This document shows, piece by piece, positions 63,241 to 64,000 of a stretch of 64,000 nucleotides of DNA. Position numbers and translations under genes: made by a program. Origin of the DNA: CAZPQK01 sp964588695 (GTDB lineage: Bacteria > Krumholzibacteriota > Krumholzibacteriia > WVZY01 > JAKEHA01); the NCBI GenBank assembly GCA_964588695.1, contig CAZPQK010000005.1, positions 62,001-126,000 of the forward strand. Reading direction: 5' to 3'. The notes under the pieces are model-generated. The model did not search any database. It was not told the DNA's origin and saw only the letters and a program-made list of their open reading frames with translations. The number at the start of each line of letters is the position of its first letter. Positions within the stretch are counted from its first letter, which is position 1.

Positions 63241-63749
63241 TGAAGCGTGTGGGCCAGCCATTACCGTTGAGGCGCCTCCTACTATGTCTTATGGTTGGCA
63301 TCGGGCCACTTGTTTCGTGTGAAGAACCAAGCTCCCCGCGAATCCCACCAGAAATCTACTGCTTAGAGCGGGCCGATACCACCAAGTGGCTAAATGCTCG
63401 CTTTTTACTCTGCCCAAACCCACTCACCGCGACTGTCGCTGGCAACGTGGCGTTGTGGTACTCGTCCGCGGAAGTATGCGCAGTGTACCCGTGCACCACA
63501 GAGGTTGACGTACACGCAGCCTTCGATGGGGCTGGCGTAGTTTGGTCGGGCGCAGCTTCCGATACGTCCTGGACGCAAGCTCTGGTCAACAACACCGAAA
63601 CTTTTGCGCTTATCGAGTTCGTTCCCACGCAGGTGGGCTCAACCACAGTGACCTTTCATTTCTCCCGATCCGATACTACGCAGTACCTTACGTTAACGCT
63701 AACGGCATTTGCGGTTATCCAGGATCTGTCGCCTCGGTTTTATAAATAG
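63237..63749 (+). CDS. Small lipoprotein, second of a tandem set
   Basis: A 170-residue protein with a good lipobox (IGPLVSCEE) after a basic, hydrophobic start. The mature part is beta-rich; VVWSGAASDTSWTQALVNNTETFALIEFVPTQVGSTTVTFHF matches the same region of the preceding protein, suggesting distant tandem duplicates. Its ATG overlaps the stop of the first gene (ATGA), so they are co-translated. Function unknown. Confidence 0.65.
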   Translation: MMKRVGQPLPLRRLLLCLMVGIGPLVSCEEPSSPRIPPEIYCLERADTTKWLNARFLLCPNPLTATVAGNVALWYSSAEVCAVYPCTTEVDVHAAFDGAGVVWSGAASDTSWTQALVNNTETFALIEFVPTQVGSTTVTFHFSRSDTTQYLTLTLTAFAVIQDLSPRFYK

Positions 63750-63758
63750 GAGGAAATC

Positions 63759-64000
63759 GTGAGTCTTTCCCGCGCCGTGTTCAGCCTGTTGATTGTAATG
63801 ACGTTCCCGGGTGAATTGATAGCGGTTACCCCTCACGCACAGATTGCGATTAGCCTTAACGGAGTCGTTTCTCCCGGCGCCAGCTTCGACATAGTGTGCA
63901 ATCAAACTTCGCTTGATTCCATTGCTACCGCTTATGAGGTCAAGCTTATCTTGAACGGCGACATTGCTACAGCTGGCGGAGACTCGGTTGTTACGTGGAA
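63759..64000 (+). CDS. Exported protein, third of the tandem set (runs off the right edge)
   Basis: The GTG at 63759 has AGGAGG five bases upstream and opens a frame that stays open to the end of the window (80 codons). It begins SLSRAVFSLLIVMTFPG, a signal peptide with a likely site before Gln (TPHA then QIAIS). A beta-rich stretch follows (VVSPGASFDIVCNQTS, VKLILNGDIATAGGDSVVTW). GDSVVTW is faintly like the DTSWT block of the two upstream proteins. Function unknown. Confidence 0.7.
   Translation, partial: MSLSRAVFSLLIVMTFPGELIAVTPHAQIAISLNGVVSPGASFDIVCNQTSLDSIATAYEVKLILNGDIATAGGDSVVTW

Noticed and set aside
1..64000. tRNA, rRNA, IS element, integrase or prophage genes
   Set aside because: I looked for cloverleaf-like sequence, transposase motifs and terminal repeats in the gaps and saw none.

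Overview
The window is one continuous piece of a bacterial chromosome. It is moderately GC-rich and densely coded, with no tRNA, rRNA, insertion sequence or CRISPR array that I could see. The cell is diderm: there are outer-membrane barrels, lipoproteins and a MurE carrying the DNPR motif of meso-diaminopimelate ligases. Several secreted proteins end in the YPNP(FNP) plus FlgD/T9SS-type-A C-terminal module. An MglA-type GTPase, a PorZ-like propeller and a DGGGP-synthase-like UbiA prenyltransferase are also present. Together these point to the FCB superphylum, probably one of its uncultured candidate phyla rather than a classical Bacteroidota. That placement is inference.

Layout. 1-11907: a tightly coupled surface-polysaccharide operon, with a GT2/phosphoglycosyltransferase fusion, a PorZ-like propeller, a WbpM/PglF-type 4,6-dehydratase, a DegT aminotransferase, a Wzx-like flippase, a GT4, a GT-C and a methyltransferase. 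11973-31159: a division and cell wall (dcw) operon in the order mraZ-rsmH-ftsL-ftsI-murE-murF-mraY-murD-ftsW-murG-murC-murB-ftsQ-ftsA-ftsZ plus a TPR gene, preceded by a clear promoter and an array of putative MraZ boxes. 31457-36892: recG, a zinc-ribbon protein, a pseudo-receiver/anti-sigma-type ATPase, and a convergent MFS transporter with a small unknown protein. 37178-42940: an MglA-like GTPase with a long tail behind a sigma-54-like promoter, a TPR protein, a Wzi-like barrel, a UbiA prenyltransferase and an outer-membrane barrel. 43236-53093: secreted proteins, including a glucose-dehydrogenase/lectin giant, a propeller, a lipase (these three with a C-terminal sorting module) and a lipoprotein glutaminyl cyclase. 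53275-59259: valS, a RodZ-like HTH protein, uvrB and nadC. 59268-64000: a secreted TPR-CHAT protein and a tandem set of small lipoprotein/secreted genes running off the right edge.

How it fits together. The first operon makes and exports a glycan, probably one containing a 4-amino-4,6-dideoxy sugar. A PorZ-like gene sits inside that operon. In Porphyromonas, PorZ binds anionic LPS as part of the type IX surface-attachment machinery. Elsewhere in the window lie CTD-bearing cargo genes. Several exported proteins have a predicted signal-peptidase site followed by Gln, and a lipoprotein glutaminyl cyclase gene lies directly downstream of two of them. This suggests a type-IX-like export route with glycan anchoring and N-terminal pyroglutamate capping.

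Most start sites were chosen by stop/start overlaps (ATGA, GTGA, TAATG) and visible Shine-Dalgarno sequences. All functional calls are from reading the sequence; no database search was run.
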